From NCBI RefSeq assembly GCF_052156635.1, contig NZ_JBQKUO010000002.1:124001-188000 (forward strand): DNA of 64,000 nt, written 5' to 3'. Position 1 is the stretch's first letter. The number at the start of each line of letters is the position of its first letter. Below, piece after piece: positions 1-9,325 of the stretch. This stretch comes from Nitrospina sp052156635. Its GTDB lineage: Bacteria > Nitrospinota > Nitrospinia > Nitrospinales > Nitrospinaceae. A model generated the notes under the pieces. That model ran no database searches. It was given only the letters and a program-made list of their open reading frames with translations, and was not told the origin of the DNA. A program made the position numbers and the translations under genes.

Positions 1-16
1 CGGTGCGCCGCCGGGG

Positions 17-319
17 TCACTGCAATTGCATGGCCAGCATGCGGAGCGACGTCACCAGGAACTCCTGCAGGAACACGATGCCGAGCAGGATGATGATCGG
101 CGAAAAATCGATACCCATGCCGCCGCCCATGCCGATCCAGTTGCGCACGCGGTTCATCAGGGGATCGGTCATCGCGTGCAGGAACTGCACGATGGGGTTG
201 TAGGGATCGGGGTTCACCCACGACAGCAGTGCGCGGATGATGACGATCCACATGTACAGGTTGAGCGCGATGCCCAACACGGTGGCGGTGGCGTTGATGA
301 ATTCGGCTAGAATAAACAC
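17..319 (-). CDS. YggT family membrane protein
   Basis: Small integral membrane protein of 100 aa with two hydrophobic segments (about residues 4-30 and 74-96) joined by a polar stretch containing the WVNPDPYNP and NWIGMGGG signatures of the YggT family. The single-repeat length is the usual bacterial form; Escherichia coli has a doubled one. The family has no firmly known biochemical role and is often found near yggS and cell-division genes, but the upstream neighbour lies outside this window. The best start is a GTG at 319, with no clear Shine-Dalgarno sequence. Family assignment is strong; function is open. Confidence 0.88.
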   Translation of the reverse strand: MFILAEFINATATVLGIALNLYMWIVIIRALLSWVNPDPYNPIVQFLHAMTDPLMNRVRNWIGMGGGMGIDFSPIIILLGIVFLQEFLVTSLRMLAMQLQ

Positions 320-534
320 GGACGGATGCGGTGGTTCCCGGTTGCCGGCAGGCGGTAAACGGGCGGAGAAAATTACGGTTTCGGTTTCGTTGTCAACCTG
401 CCTTAACCTATCCGAAAACCCCTGTCATGTCAACACGACCCGTGTTTCGGCACTTTTCCCTTTTCAGTCAATTCCGAAAACGTTTATAGTGGATTCGCCA
501 ACCGCATGACGCGAATTGTTTAGGATGGAAAGTC

Positions 535-1935
<1,401 letters not shown>

Positions 1936-1947
1936 CGTCCGCCTGCA

Positions 1948-3333
1948 TCATTCCCGTTCCAGAAGCACCGCCGTCTCCACGTGTTGCGTCTGCGGAAACA
2001 TGTCGATCACTTTGATGGCGCTCACAGTGTAGCCCTGCAGGAGTGCGAGGTCCCGCGCCAGCGTGGCCGGGTTGCATGATACGTAGACGATGCGGTCCGG
2101 TTTCATCTCCAGAATCCCCGCCACCACTTCCGGCGAACAGCCTTTGCGCGGAGGATCGAGGACTACTGTCTTCACCGACGCCAGTTCCTCTTTAAGCTGA
2201 AACGCCCTCTCCAGTGGCAGGTTCCAGAACCGGCAGGAGGTGAGCCCGTTCAGCCGGGCGCTTTGTTCCGCGTCTTCGATGTTCGAGGCGGCGGAGTCGA
2301 TGCCCACCACCTCGCACCCCGCCTTGGCCAGCCACAGGCTGATGCCGCCGTTGCCGCAGTAGGCATCGAGCACCTGGCCGCCGGTACCCTCCACCCAGCT
2401 CTGAACGATGCCGTAGAGTTTGACCGACTGGTACGGGTTAACCTGGAAGAACGACGGCAGGGACAGATGAAACTCGAGTTCGCCCAGTTTCTCGCGAAAA
2501 AAATCCTGCCCCCAAAGCGTGGTGTTTTCGTGGCCGAGGATGACGTTGGTCTTGGCGCGGTTGATGTTGTGCACGATGCCCCGGATGCCGAATTTTTTTA
2601 GAACGGTCTCATCGGTCAGGTCGTCCATGAACTTGCGCGAGAACTCGCCGTGGGTGGTGACCAGCCCCACCAGCGACTCGCCCGTGGCCGCCGAATACCG
2701 CACCACCAGCCCGCGCAGGAATCCGGTGTGACGCCGTTCGTTGTAAATCGACAGGCTGTGACTTTCGATCAATCCCCGCAACCATTCCTTGATGGCGGTG
2801 ATCGGTTCCATCAGCGTGTGACATTCGACGTGATCGACCACGTGGTGCGTGCCCTGGCGGTAAAAGCCGATCGACGGTTTCTTGCCGCGTTTTTCGACGG
2901 CGTAGTTGGCCTTGTTGCGGTAGTGCAGTGGTGGATCGGCGGGAACAGGTTCGATTTCCACCGTGATGTTCAACCCCCCGATATGCCCCAGCGCGTCCTG
3001 TACCTGCCGGACCTTGAACCCCATTTGTTTTGCGTAATCCCAGTCCTGGATTTTGCATCCGCCGCATTCCGGAAACACCGCGCACGGCGCATCCACCCGG
3101 TCGGGCGTCGAATGGAGTCGTTTGATGACTCGCGTCACCCCGAAGCGTTTCGTGGTTTTGGTGACCCGCGCTTTCACCCGGTCCTGCGGAAGGGTGTGGG
3201 GCACAAACAAGGTGTAGCCATGGTGGTGGGTGACGCCGTCGCCGCTCGATGCCAGCGATTCAACTTCCAGTTCCACGTCGTCGCCGACGTGCACCGGGAT
3301 TTCCAGTTTCTGTTTGGCCAAGGTGTGCTCCAT
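1948..3333 (-). CDS. rlmD: 23S rRNA (uracil-5-)-methyltransferase, RlmD/TrmA family
   Basis: SAM-dependent RNA m5U methyltransferase. Order of parts: TRAM domain (first ~60 aa), Fe-S cysteines in CAVFPECGGCK plus a later VECH, a Rossmann core with LDAYCGNGG for SAM, LDPPRKG, and the nucleophilic cysteine in YVSCNPATL. An in-frame ATG also exists at 3354, but it lies inside a TATGAT -10 box (3350-3355) paired with TTGACG (3374-3379), so transcription should begin near 3343; I therefore start the gene at 3333, giving 461 aa. It converges on asnS with a 12-bp gap. RlmD versus RlmC or RlmCD specificity cannot be settled from sequence. Confidence 0.9.
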   Translation of the reverse strand: MEHTLAKQKLEIPVHVGDDVELEVESLASSGDGVTHHHGYTLFVPHTLPQDRVKARVTKTTKRFGVTRVIKRLHSTPDRVDAPCAVFPECGGCKIQDWDYAKQMGFKVRQVQDALGHIGGLNITVEIEPVPADPPLHYRNKANYAVEKRGKKPSIGFYRQGTHHVVDHVECHTLMEPITAIKEWLRGLIESHSLSIYNERRHTGFLRGLVVRYSAATGESLVGLVTTHGEFSRKFMDDLTDETVLKKFGIRGIVHNINRAKTNVILGHENTTLWGQDFFREKLGELEFHLSLPSFFQVNPYQSVKLYGIVQSWVEGTGGQVLDAYCGNGGISLWLAKAGCEVVGIDSAASNIEDAEQSARLNGLTSCRFWNLPLERAFQLKEELASVKTVVLDPPRKGCSPEVVAGILEMKPDRIVYVSCNPATLARDLALLQGYTVSAIKVIDMFPQTQHVETAVLLERE

Positions 3334-3349
3334 GTGAGAAAGGTTTGCG

Positions 3350-3379
3350 ATCATACTACCGCAAAGCCCGCCGCGTCAA
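3350..3379 (-). promoter_or_regulatory. sigma70-like promoter of rlmD
   Basis: Minus-strand TTGACG (3374-3379), 18-nt spacer, TATGAT (3350-3355). The predicted start of transcription near 3343 leaves a leader of about 10 nt before the ATG at 3333 and excludes the upstream in-frame ATG. It stands back-to-back with the nucleosidase promoter, the two -35 boxes being 7 nt apart. Confidence 0.6.
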
Positions 3380-3386
3380 AAATGGA

Positions 3387-3415
3387 TTCAATCGGCAGGG
3401 TGAAGGGAGTACAAT
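3387..3415 (+). promoter_or_regulatory. putative promoter of the nucleosidase gene (leaderless)
   Basis: TTCAAT (3387-3392), 17-nt spacer, TACAAT (3410-3415). Seven nucleotides separate the -10 box from the ATG at 3423, so the transcript should start at, or one base before, the start codon. The -35 match is only 3 of 6, which limits confidence. Confidence 0.5.
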
Positions 3416-3422
3416 CGGGCGC

Positions 3423-4181
3423 ATGGAACACCATCTATGCATCATTGGCGCCATCCGGGAAGAGATTGCGGGCATCAAGGGCCGCATGCGCATTGACGAA
3501 TCGTTGAAGCTGAACGGCGCCTCGGCGTTCATCGGCACGTGGGAGGGGTTTCGTCTTGTGCTGGTGCGGTCGGGTGTTGGGCGCAGGCGTGCCGCCAAAG
3601 CGTTTCAACAGGTGTGCGACCATTTTCCTCTCGTTCAGGTGATTTCCATTGGCTTTGCCGGGGGGCTCGATCCCGCCTTGCAGGTCGGAGACCTGTTGAT
3701 CGCCGATACCATCACGATGGTTTGCGACGGCGCGGCGGTGACCACCGAATCGATGGCCATCCCCGTGGCGCTGGTGAACCAGGCGATGGTGGTGGCCTGC
3801 CCGGAGGGGGCAACCGCCTACCAGGGAACCCTGGTGACAGTGGACGACGTCGTCAGCCACCCCGACGACAAAAAAAAGCTGGGGCAAACGCACGGTGCGC
3901 TGGGGGTGGATATGGAAACCTTCGAACTGGCCAAAGAAGCCGAGCGGCGCGACGTCCCGTTTTTGTCCGTGCGCGCGATCACCGACACTGCGGGGCAGAC
4001 GTTGATGAACTGCTCGCATCTGGTCGATGACGACGGCAATGTCTCGACCCTCAAAGCCGGGTGGCACGTGCTGACGCATCCCGGCGACCTCACCGGCATG
4101 ATCGAACTCGGCAAACACGCCCGCCTTGCCACCGCCCACCTGACGTCTTATTTAAAAGAATACCTGCATTGCCTGAAATGA
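3423..4181 (+). CDS. nucleoside phosphorylase-superfamily protein (MTA/SAH nucleosidase or futalosine hydrolase-like)
   Basis: A 252-aa member of the PNP/MTAN superfamily, which cleaves or phosphorolyses N-glycosidic bonds of nucleosides. Visible hallmarks are the glycine-rich SIGFAGGLDPALQVGD segment and the substrate-pocket GVDMETFELAKEA followed by VRAITD, whose Asp is the usual purine-protonating residue. The reading frame is open further upstream (to 3249), but that part is antisense to rlmD; the ATG at 3423 fits the domain start and the promoter. Candidates are MqnB (menaquinone), MTAN, or the hopanoid-associated phosphorylase HpnG, the last attractive because a squalene-synthase-like enzyme is nearby. 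Substrate unresolved. Confidence 0.8.
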   Translation: MEHHLCIIGAIREEIAGIKGRMRIDESLKLNGASAFIGTWEGFRLVLVRSGVGRRRAAKAFQQVCDHFPLVQVISIGFAGGLDPALQVGDLLIADTITMVCDGAAVTTESMAIPVALVNQAMVVACPEGATAYQGTLVTVDDVVSHPDDKKKLGQTHGALGVDMETFELAKEAERRDVPFLSVRAITDTAGQTLMNCSHLVDDDGNVSTLKAGWHVLTHPGDLTGMIELGKHARLATAHLTSYLKEYLHCLK

Positions 4182-4204
4182 TATTTCCAAAGGAGCGAAC
4201 GCGA

Positions 4205-4573
4205 ATGTTGCGATGGATGAGTTGTGCGCTGTTTTCATTAGCCCTTTTGCTTCCGGGGTCCACTGATGCCCGGGAATTACGCCAGCCGTGGCAGATATTG
4301 ATCGATTCCGTCACCTACCTGCGCGGTCTGCCGGAGGTGGCATGGGTCCGTGCTGAAGGGCACCATGTGATGATCGGCTGGACCGACCCGCCGCGCCGTT
4401 TCCGCGCCATCAACCTCACTGCCGCGAAATACGCCAGCCGCGCCCTTCCGAAAGATGAGGTGCACATCGTCAGCCTGCGCGCCAATCAGACCGATTGGCA
4501 TCCGGGCAGTGACGAATCCTCCCTCTGCACCACCGCCGCAATCAAAGGCGAAATCATCGAGACCAATTGTTAG
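4205..4573 (+). CDS. small secreted protein of unknown function
   Basis: 122 aa with a clear Sec signal peptide: a charged start (MLRW), a hydrophobic core, and likely cleavage after STDA. The mature part is about 100 aa and includes VRAEGHHVMIGWTDPP; two cysteines near the C-terminus (SSLCTTA and the final Cys) could form a disulfide. I do not recognise a family. AAAGGAG lies about 8 nt before the ATG, which fixes the start. It sits 23 bp downstream of the nucleosidase gene on the same strand, so the two may be co-transcribed. Probably periplasmic. Confidence 0.7.
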   Translation: MLRWMSCALFSLALLLPGSTDARELRQPWQILIDSVTYLRGLPEVAWVRAEGHHVMIGWTDPPRRFRAINLTAAKYASRALPKDEVHIVSLRANQTDWHPGSDESSLCTTAAIKGEIIETNC

Positions 4574-4608
4574 ACAGGGGAACGCGCGGAGACGCGTGGT
4601 TTGCCACC

Positions 4609-4630
4609 GGGAAGGAACCGCTTCCCCTTT
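4609..4630 (+). terminator. possible weak terminator between convergent genes
   Basis: A 6-bp stem, GGGAAG (4609-4614) with CTTCCC (4621-4626) around a 6-nt loop, is followed by CTTTCT. It lies between the end of the secreted-protein gene and the convergent kelch gene. The U-tract is short. Confidence 0.35.
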
Positions 4631-4633
4631 CTG

Positions 4634-5590
4634 TCAGGGAGTGAATACCTGGTGGTACTGGCTGCCGCCGCCACCGGGGTTGGGTCCGCCGGTGATCAGG
4701 TGGATGGACCCGTTCACCACCGCCGAGCCCAGGCCGTGGCAGGGGTTGGGCATGGGTTTGTAGGTTTTCCAGGTGTTGGTGCCGGGATCGTAGGCCTCGT
4801 TCTTGTCGAAAGTGCCCTTGGTGGCTTCGCCGCCGAATACGAAAATCCTTCCATTCACCGCCTGCGAGGTGATGCCGCTCCGTCTGGTGGGGAGCGGCGC
4901 CAGCCTCTCCCATTGGCCGGTTTTCGGGTCGAACGCCTCGTTGAGGTCGAGGTTGTTGCCGAAATCGACGTCGATGCGTCCGCCCAGCGCATAGAGTTTG
5001 CCGTCCACGACAGAGACGGTCAGGTGATCGCGCGGCGTCGGGATATCGGCCGCTTCCGTCCACGTGTCGGTGGCCGGATCGTACACCTCGTGCGCGCCGG
5101 TGTTCTTGAGCCGGAAGAATTTCCTGAACGCGCCGCCCACTGCATGAACCTTTCCGTCGATCACCCCCGCCCCCAGCGCGCCACGTTCCGTGGGCATCGG
5201 CGCCTTTTCCGTCCACCCATTTGACTGAGGGTCGTACTCGTAAATTGTGTCCACCGGCGACCACATTCCCGTGGCGAATCCGCCGACGACGTAAATCTTC
5301 CCATTCACCGTCACCGCCGCGACATGGTGCAGGGCGCGAGGCAGGGGCGCGGCTTCCGACCATCCGCCGCTTGCCGGATCGTACACCTCGACTTTTTCAG
5401 CGATACCTTCCGGCGTGAAGCCGCCGATCACGTAAATTTTTTGGTTGAGGGTGACGACGCCGACTTCGGTGCGCGGCGTCGGGGTGGGGGTCAGGACTTT
5501 CCAGCTTCCTTCCTGTGCAAGTGAAGCGGAGGGACCTGCGGCAAAGATCAGGGCGCATCCCAGAAAAAACAGGAGCGATTGAAGTTTCAT
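4634..5590 (-). CDS. secreted kelch-repeat beta-propeller protein
   Basis: 318 aa with an N-terminal signal peptide (cleavage probably near SLAQ, residue ~26), then about six kelch repeats of roughly 48 aa. Each carries the double-glycine blade signature followed by the conserved Tyr and Trp (for example KIYVIGGF, KIYVVGGF, KLYALGGR, RIFVFGGE, with YDPATDTW-type turns). Kelch propellers bind proteins or glycans, or form galactose-oxidase-like folds; there is no catalytic evidence here. CGGAGGTG precedes the ATG. It follows kdsA by 39 bp on the same strand, so co-transcription is possible. Periplasmic location is likely. Confidence 0.85.
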   Translation of the reverse strand: MKLQSLLFFLGCALIFAAGPSASLAQEGSWKVLTPTPTPRTEVGVVTLNQKIYVIGGFTPEGIAEKVEVYDPASGGWSEAAPLPRALHHVAAVTVNGKIYVVGGFATGMWSPVDTIYEYDPQSNGWTEKAPMPTERGALGAGVIDGKVHAVGGAFRKFFRLKNTGAHEVYDPATDTWTEAADIPTPRDHLTVSVVDGKLYALGGRIDVDFGNNLDLNEAFDPKTGQWERLAPLPTRRSGITSQAVNGRIFVFGGEATKGTFDKNEAYDPGTNTWKTYKPMPNPCHGLGSAVVNGSIHLITGGPNPGGGGSQYHQVFTP

Positions 5591-5629
5591 CCCACACCTC
5601 CGGGGGAGAAAGGGAAGAAGGCGGCGGTT

Positions 5630-6466
5630 TTAAGTAAGCCGCAGGGCGTCGAGCTGCCTGATCTGGTCGAGGAGTGCCGGAAGCGTGTCCAGCCTCAGCA
5701 TGTTGGGTCCATCCGACGGCGCGGTGTCGGGGTCCGGATGCACTTCCATGAACAGCATGTCGCAACCCACGGCCACTGCGCCGCGTGTGAGGTGCGGCAC
5801 CAGGTCGCGCTGTCCGCCGGAGGTCGTGCCCTGTCCGCCGGGCAACTGCAAACTGTGTGTGCAGTCGAAGCAGACCGGAAACCCCAGTTCGCGCATCAGC
5901 ACGAGAGAACGCATGTCCACGACAAGGTTGTTGTAACCGAACATGAAGCCGCGTTCGGTGAGTACGATATTTTCGTTACCGGTTTCCCTGACCTTATCGA
6001 CAACATTTTTCATGTCCCACGGTGCCAGGAACTGGCCTTTTTTCACGTTGATGGGCTTGCCGGTTTTGGCCGTCTTCACCACCAGGTCCGTCTGCCGGCA
6101 GAGGAACGCCGGAATCTGCAACACGTCCAGCACTTCGGCGGCGGGATCGACCTCCTCTTCCTTGTGCACGTCGGAGAGGACCGGCACGCCGAGTTCGGTC
6201 TTCACTTTGTTCAGGATGCGCAGGCCTTCATCGAGGCCCGGTCCACGGAACGATTTGTACGACGAGCGGTTGGCCTTGTCGTAGGACGATTTGTATATGA
6301 ACGGGATGCCCGCCCTGGAGAAGACCTCCTGTAACTGCTCGGCGGTTTCCATGGCGTGTTTTTCGGATTCGATGACACACGGGCCTGCGATGACGGCCAG
6401 CGGGTGACCGTTGCCGACCGCGATGGGACCGATGTGCACTTCCTGCGTTTTCAGACTGGATTCCAT
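5630..6466 (-). CDS. kdsA: 3-deoxy-D-manno-octulosonate 8-phosphate synthase
   Basis: 278 aa, TIM-barrel DAHP/KDO8P synthase family; it condenses phosphoenolpyruvate with arabinose 5-phosphate to KDO-8-P for the LPS inner core. Signatures: IAGPCVIES near the N-terminus, SSYDKANRSS, RGPG, FDCTHSLQLPGG and MEVHPDPD. Cys30 in GPCVIE stands where metal-independent enzymes such as E. coli's have Asn, so this is the metal-dependent class; the later His, Glu and Asp ligand motifs are present. It indicates an LPS-bearing outer membrane. The downstream kelch gene is close, and a receiver-like gene lies 46 bp upstream. Confidence 0.96.
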   Translation of the reverse strand: MESSLKTQEVHIGPIAVGNGHPLAVIAGPCVIESEKHAMETAEQLQEVFSRAGIPFIYKSSYDKANRSSYKSFRGPGLDEGLRILNKVKTELGVPVLSDVHKEEEVDPAAEVLDVLQIPAFLCRQTDLVVKTAKTGKPINVKKGQFLAPWDMKNVVDKVRETGNENIVLTERGFMFGYNNLVVDMRSLVLMRELGFPVCFDCTHSLQLPGGQGTTSGGQRDLVPHLTRGAVAVGCDMLFMEVHPDPDTAPSDGPNMLRLDTLPALLDQIRQLDALRLT

Positions 6467-6512
6467 AAATAAAAATTTCTAGTGCGAGGTTGCTTGTGAT
6501 TTCGTTGCCAAT

Positions 6513-6923
6513 TCAGGGAAGGGGCAGGGGGTGCGGCGTTTCCGGGCGCGACTGCAACCCGTCGGGCGCGAGGTAGCCGTAGGCGATCTCCCGAACCTTC
6601 TCGTTGTTGGTCGCGGTGAAAATGTTCTCGAACCCCATTTCCCGGTACGGTCCCAATTCCACCTTCTGGTCCGCGTGCTGGACCATCAGGATGAAATGGA
6701 GGTTCCGGTCCTTCTTCTTCACCCGCTCCAGCGCCTTCAGGTCCGTCTGCCCTTTGCGGATGACGTAAATCAGCAGGTCGCACTGGATCGGCGTGCGTTT
6801 GCCGAAGGCGTTGGCCAGGCTGACGAAGCTCATGATGGTGAAGCTCTCCTGCTTGAGAAACTTGGCCAGCTGGAGGCGCTCGAACTTGACCGGATCGACA
6901 ATGAAAATGGTTTTGTAATCCAT
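6513..6923 (-). CDS. degenerate response-regulator receiver-like protein
   Basis: 136 aa, read as a stand-alone CheY-like fold. It starts with TIFIVDP (conserved acidic Asp10) and has the LLIYVI beta-3 strand where the phospho-acceptor normally sits; here that position is Val54 (Asp49 is five residues earlier). The C-terminal GFENIFTATNN lacks the usual K-P switch lysine. Phosphotransfer therefore looks lost, making it a pseudo-receiver or protein-binding module. The start at 6923 follows AGGTATTACTC; an upstream in-frame start at 6968 lacks support. A possible TTCAAC-18-TACACT promoter lies upstream. The fold call is an inference. Confidence 0.6.
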   Translation of the reverse strand: MDYKTIFIVDPVKFERLQLAKFLKQESFTIMSFVSLANAFGKRTPIQCDLLIYVIRKGQTDLKALERVKKKDRNLHFILMVQHADQKVELGPYREMGFENIFTATNNEKVREIAYGYLAPDGLQSRPETPHPLPLP

Positions 6924-7092
6924 GAGTAATACCTGTGTTTCCAATCGGTTCAGTGTAACACCAAACATCCGGCCCGTTGAACCAATTTTCCCAAACGCCC
7001 GTTTTGGCCTGTTTGGACGCGGCTTTTCGGTTTGACTTTGTTCCGGCGGTCTGAAAAAATATTTGTAATCAATCCTTTATCCCGTGCTCCCT

Positions 7093-8454
7093 ATGTACTG
7101 GAAACAATGGATGGCGGTGTTCGGATGCGGTCTCCTGCTGGCGGCGGGCGGAGCGCTGGCCGAGGACACCGAAACCCAGCAAGCGCCGCCAGAGACCTCG
7201 ACCCAGAGCACCTCCTCGGGCCGGGTCGTGGTCATCAACATTGCGGGAGCCATCAACCCCGTTTCCGCCGACTACACCAGCAGACACATCCAGGCCGCCA
7301 ATGACGAGGGCGCGGCGCTGGTGGTCCTGCAGATGGACACCCCGGGCGGACTCGACACCGCCATGCGGCAGATCATCAAGGCCATCCAGGCCTCGGATGT
7401 GCCGGTAGCCACTTATGTAGCGCCCAGCGGATCGCGCGCCGCCTCGGCGGGCACGTTCATCACCATCGCTTCCCATATCGCCGCCATGGCGCCGGGCACC
7501 AACATCGGTGCGGCACACCCGGTCAACCTGATGGGTGGCGGCCAGCAGGATGACAAGCAGGGGAAACCTTCACCGATGGAAGAGAAGGTGGTCAACGACG
7601 CTTCGGCGTACATCCGCTCGCTCGCCGAAAAACGCGGCCGCAACGCCTACTGGGCGGAGAAGGCCGTTCGGCAGAGCCAGTCCATTTCCGCCGAGGAGGC
7701 GGAGAAGCTGGGCGTGATCGATCTCGTGGCCGGGAGCCTCGATGCGCTCCTGCTGGCCATCGATGGGCGCGAGGTGAAACTCGACAACGGGCGCACGGTG
7801 ACGCTCGACACCAAAAACAAACCTCTCGCCCATCGCGAGATGACGCCGCGCGAACAGATCCTCGACGTCATCTCCAATCCCAATGTCGCCTACATCCTGA
7901 TGATGATCGGCATGGTGGGGCTGTACTTTGAGTTGTCGAACCCCGGGCTCATCCTGCCCGGCATCCTGGGCGGCATCAGCATGATCCTCGCCCTCTACGC
8001 CATGCAGACCCTGCCCATCAACTACGCGGGATTGCTTTTGATCCTTCTCGGTGGCATTTTGTTCGTCGTCGAACTCAACGTGCCAACGTTCGGCCTGTTG
8101 ACGGCGGGCGGCACGGTGTCGCTGTTGCTGGGATCGATCATGCTGATCGACAGCGACGACCCGGCGATGCAGATTTCGAAGACGGTGCTGATCCCGACGT
8201 TCGTCGTCTCGGTGATGGTGACCGCAGGCGCGGTGTGGCTGGCCACGCGCTCCGCCGGACTCAAGGCGGTGAGCGGGCACGAGGGGCTCATCGGCGAGCA
8301 CGGCACGGCGTACTCGAAGCTCAACCCGAAAGGCCGGGTGCTGGTGCACGGGGAAATCTGGCAGGCGGTGTGCGACGGCACCATCAAGAAGGGCGATCCG
8401 GTGGTGGTGGAAGCGCTCGACGGCCTCACGGTGCGGGTCAAAAAATCCGGTTGA
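7093..8454 (+). CDS. NfeD-type membrane serine protease (ClpP-class)
   Basis: 453 aa, long-form NfeD. A signal peptide (to about residue 24) is followed by a ClpP/crotonase-fold protease domain (about 43-225), four to five transmembrane helices (about 260-370) and a C-terminal OB-fold NfeD domain. The catalytic dyad is visible: Ser118 in RAASAG and Lys165 in MEEKVV, matching the Ser/Lys pair of archaeal 1510-N. The family is tied to membrane quality control with stomatin/SPFH proteins, but no stomatin gene is adjacent. The start is taken as ATG 7093; ATG 7111 is the alternative, and neither has a strong ribosome-binding site. The hydrolase gene begins 7 nt downstream. Confidence 0.9.
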   Translation: MYWKQWMAVFGCGLLLAAGGALAEDTETQQAPPETSTQSTSSGRVVVINIAGAINPVSADYTSRHIQAANDEGAALVVLQMDTPGGLDTAMRQIIKAIQASDVPVATYVAPSGSRAASAGTFITIASHIAAMAPGTNIGAAHPVNLMGGGQQDDKQGKPSPMEEKVVNDASAYIRSLAEKRGRNAYWAEKAVRQSQSISAEEAEKLGVIDLVAGSLDALLLAIDGREVKLDNGRTVTLDTKNKPLAHREMTPREQILDVISNPNVAYILMMIGMVGLYFELSNPGLILPGILGGISMILALYAMQTLPINYAGLLLILLGGILFVVELNVPTFGLLTAGGTVSLLLGSIMLIDSDDPAMQISKTVLIPTFVVSVMVTAGAVWLATRSAGLKAVSGHEGLIGEHGTAYSKLNPKGRVLVHGEIWQAVCDGTIKKGDPVVVEALDGLTVRVKKSG

Positions 8455-8461
8455 TGCGTTG

Positions 8462-9325
8462 ATGAAAGGAAAGCGTATTTTCGAGACGGCGGCGGCAATC
8501 CTGGCGATCCTCGTGTTCTACGCGGTGGTGCTGGTCAGTTGCGAGAACAAGATCATCTATCACCCGCAAACGTACCCGGACGGGGAGTGGGACGCGGCGG
8601 ACGGCATGCCGGTGGAGGACGTGTGGTTCACCGCGTCCGACGGCACCAGACTGCACGGCTGGTACTTTCCCGCCACCGAAGCGCGCGCGACCCTGCTGTT
8701 CTTCCACGGCAACGCGGGCAACCTGACGCACCGCGTGGACAACATCCAGCGCCTCACCCCGCTCGGTCTCAATGTGTTCATCTTCGATTACCGCGGCTAC
8801 GGCAAAAGCGAAGGCGCGCCGGACGAGGCGGGCATTCTGCAAGACGCGCAGGCGGCGTACGACACGCTGGTTAAGGAACGCAAAGTGCCGCCGGATACGG
8901 TGATCCTGTTCGGCAGGTCGCTGGGTGCGGCGTTCGCCACCGACGTGGCCCACCGCAACCCGGCGGCGGCGCTGATCCTCGAGGCGGCGTTCACCAGCGC
9001 GCGCGACATGGCAGGCGCGATGTTCCCCGTCCTGCCCATCGGCTGGGCCATCCGTTCGAAGCTGAACGCGGTGGACAAGGTCCCGGACATCACCATCCCG
9101 AAGCTCATCATCCACGGCACCGGCGACGAAGTTGTGCCGTACAAACTGGGACGCAAGCTGTACGACGCGGCGGCGGAGCCGAAAGCGTTTTACGATCTGC
9201 CCGGCGCGGGGCACAACAACACCTACCGCCTGGGCGGGCAGGCATACTTCGACCGCATCCACCGTTTCGTCGATGAGGCGCTGGCGGAGGGCAAACCGAA
9301 ACTTTCAAACAAGCAGACTCCATGA
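8462..9325 (+). CDS. alpha/beta hydrolase, Bem46/YfhR-like, membrane-tethered
   Basis: 287 aa. A hydrophobic N-terminus ends in LVSC (Cys27), which could be a lipobox or simply the end of an anchor helix. The hydrolase fold follows: HGNAGN oxyanion region, DYRGYGKSEG, nucleophile Ser153 in GRSLG, Asp222 in HGTGDEVVP and His251 in GAGHNN, so the triad is complete. Substrate unknown (ester, amide or lipid). The start is ATG 8462; a TTG directly before it is less likely. Its stop overlaps the ankyrin gene start by 4 nt (ATGA), so the two are translationally coupled. Confidence 0.88.
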   Translation: MKGKRIFETAAAILAILVFYAVVLVSCENKIIYHPQTYPDGEWDAADGMPVEDVWFTASDGTRLHGWYFPATEARATLLFFHGNAGNLTHRVDNIQRLTPLGLNVFIFDYRGYGKSEGAPDEAGILQDAQAAYDTLVKERKVPPDTVILFGRSLGAAFATDVAHRNPAAALILEAAFTSARDMAGAMFPVLPIGWAIRSKLNAVDKVPDITIPKLIIHGTGDEVVPYKLGRKLYDAAAEPKAFYDLPGAGHNNTYRLGGQAYFDRIHRFVDEALAEGKPKLSNKQTP

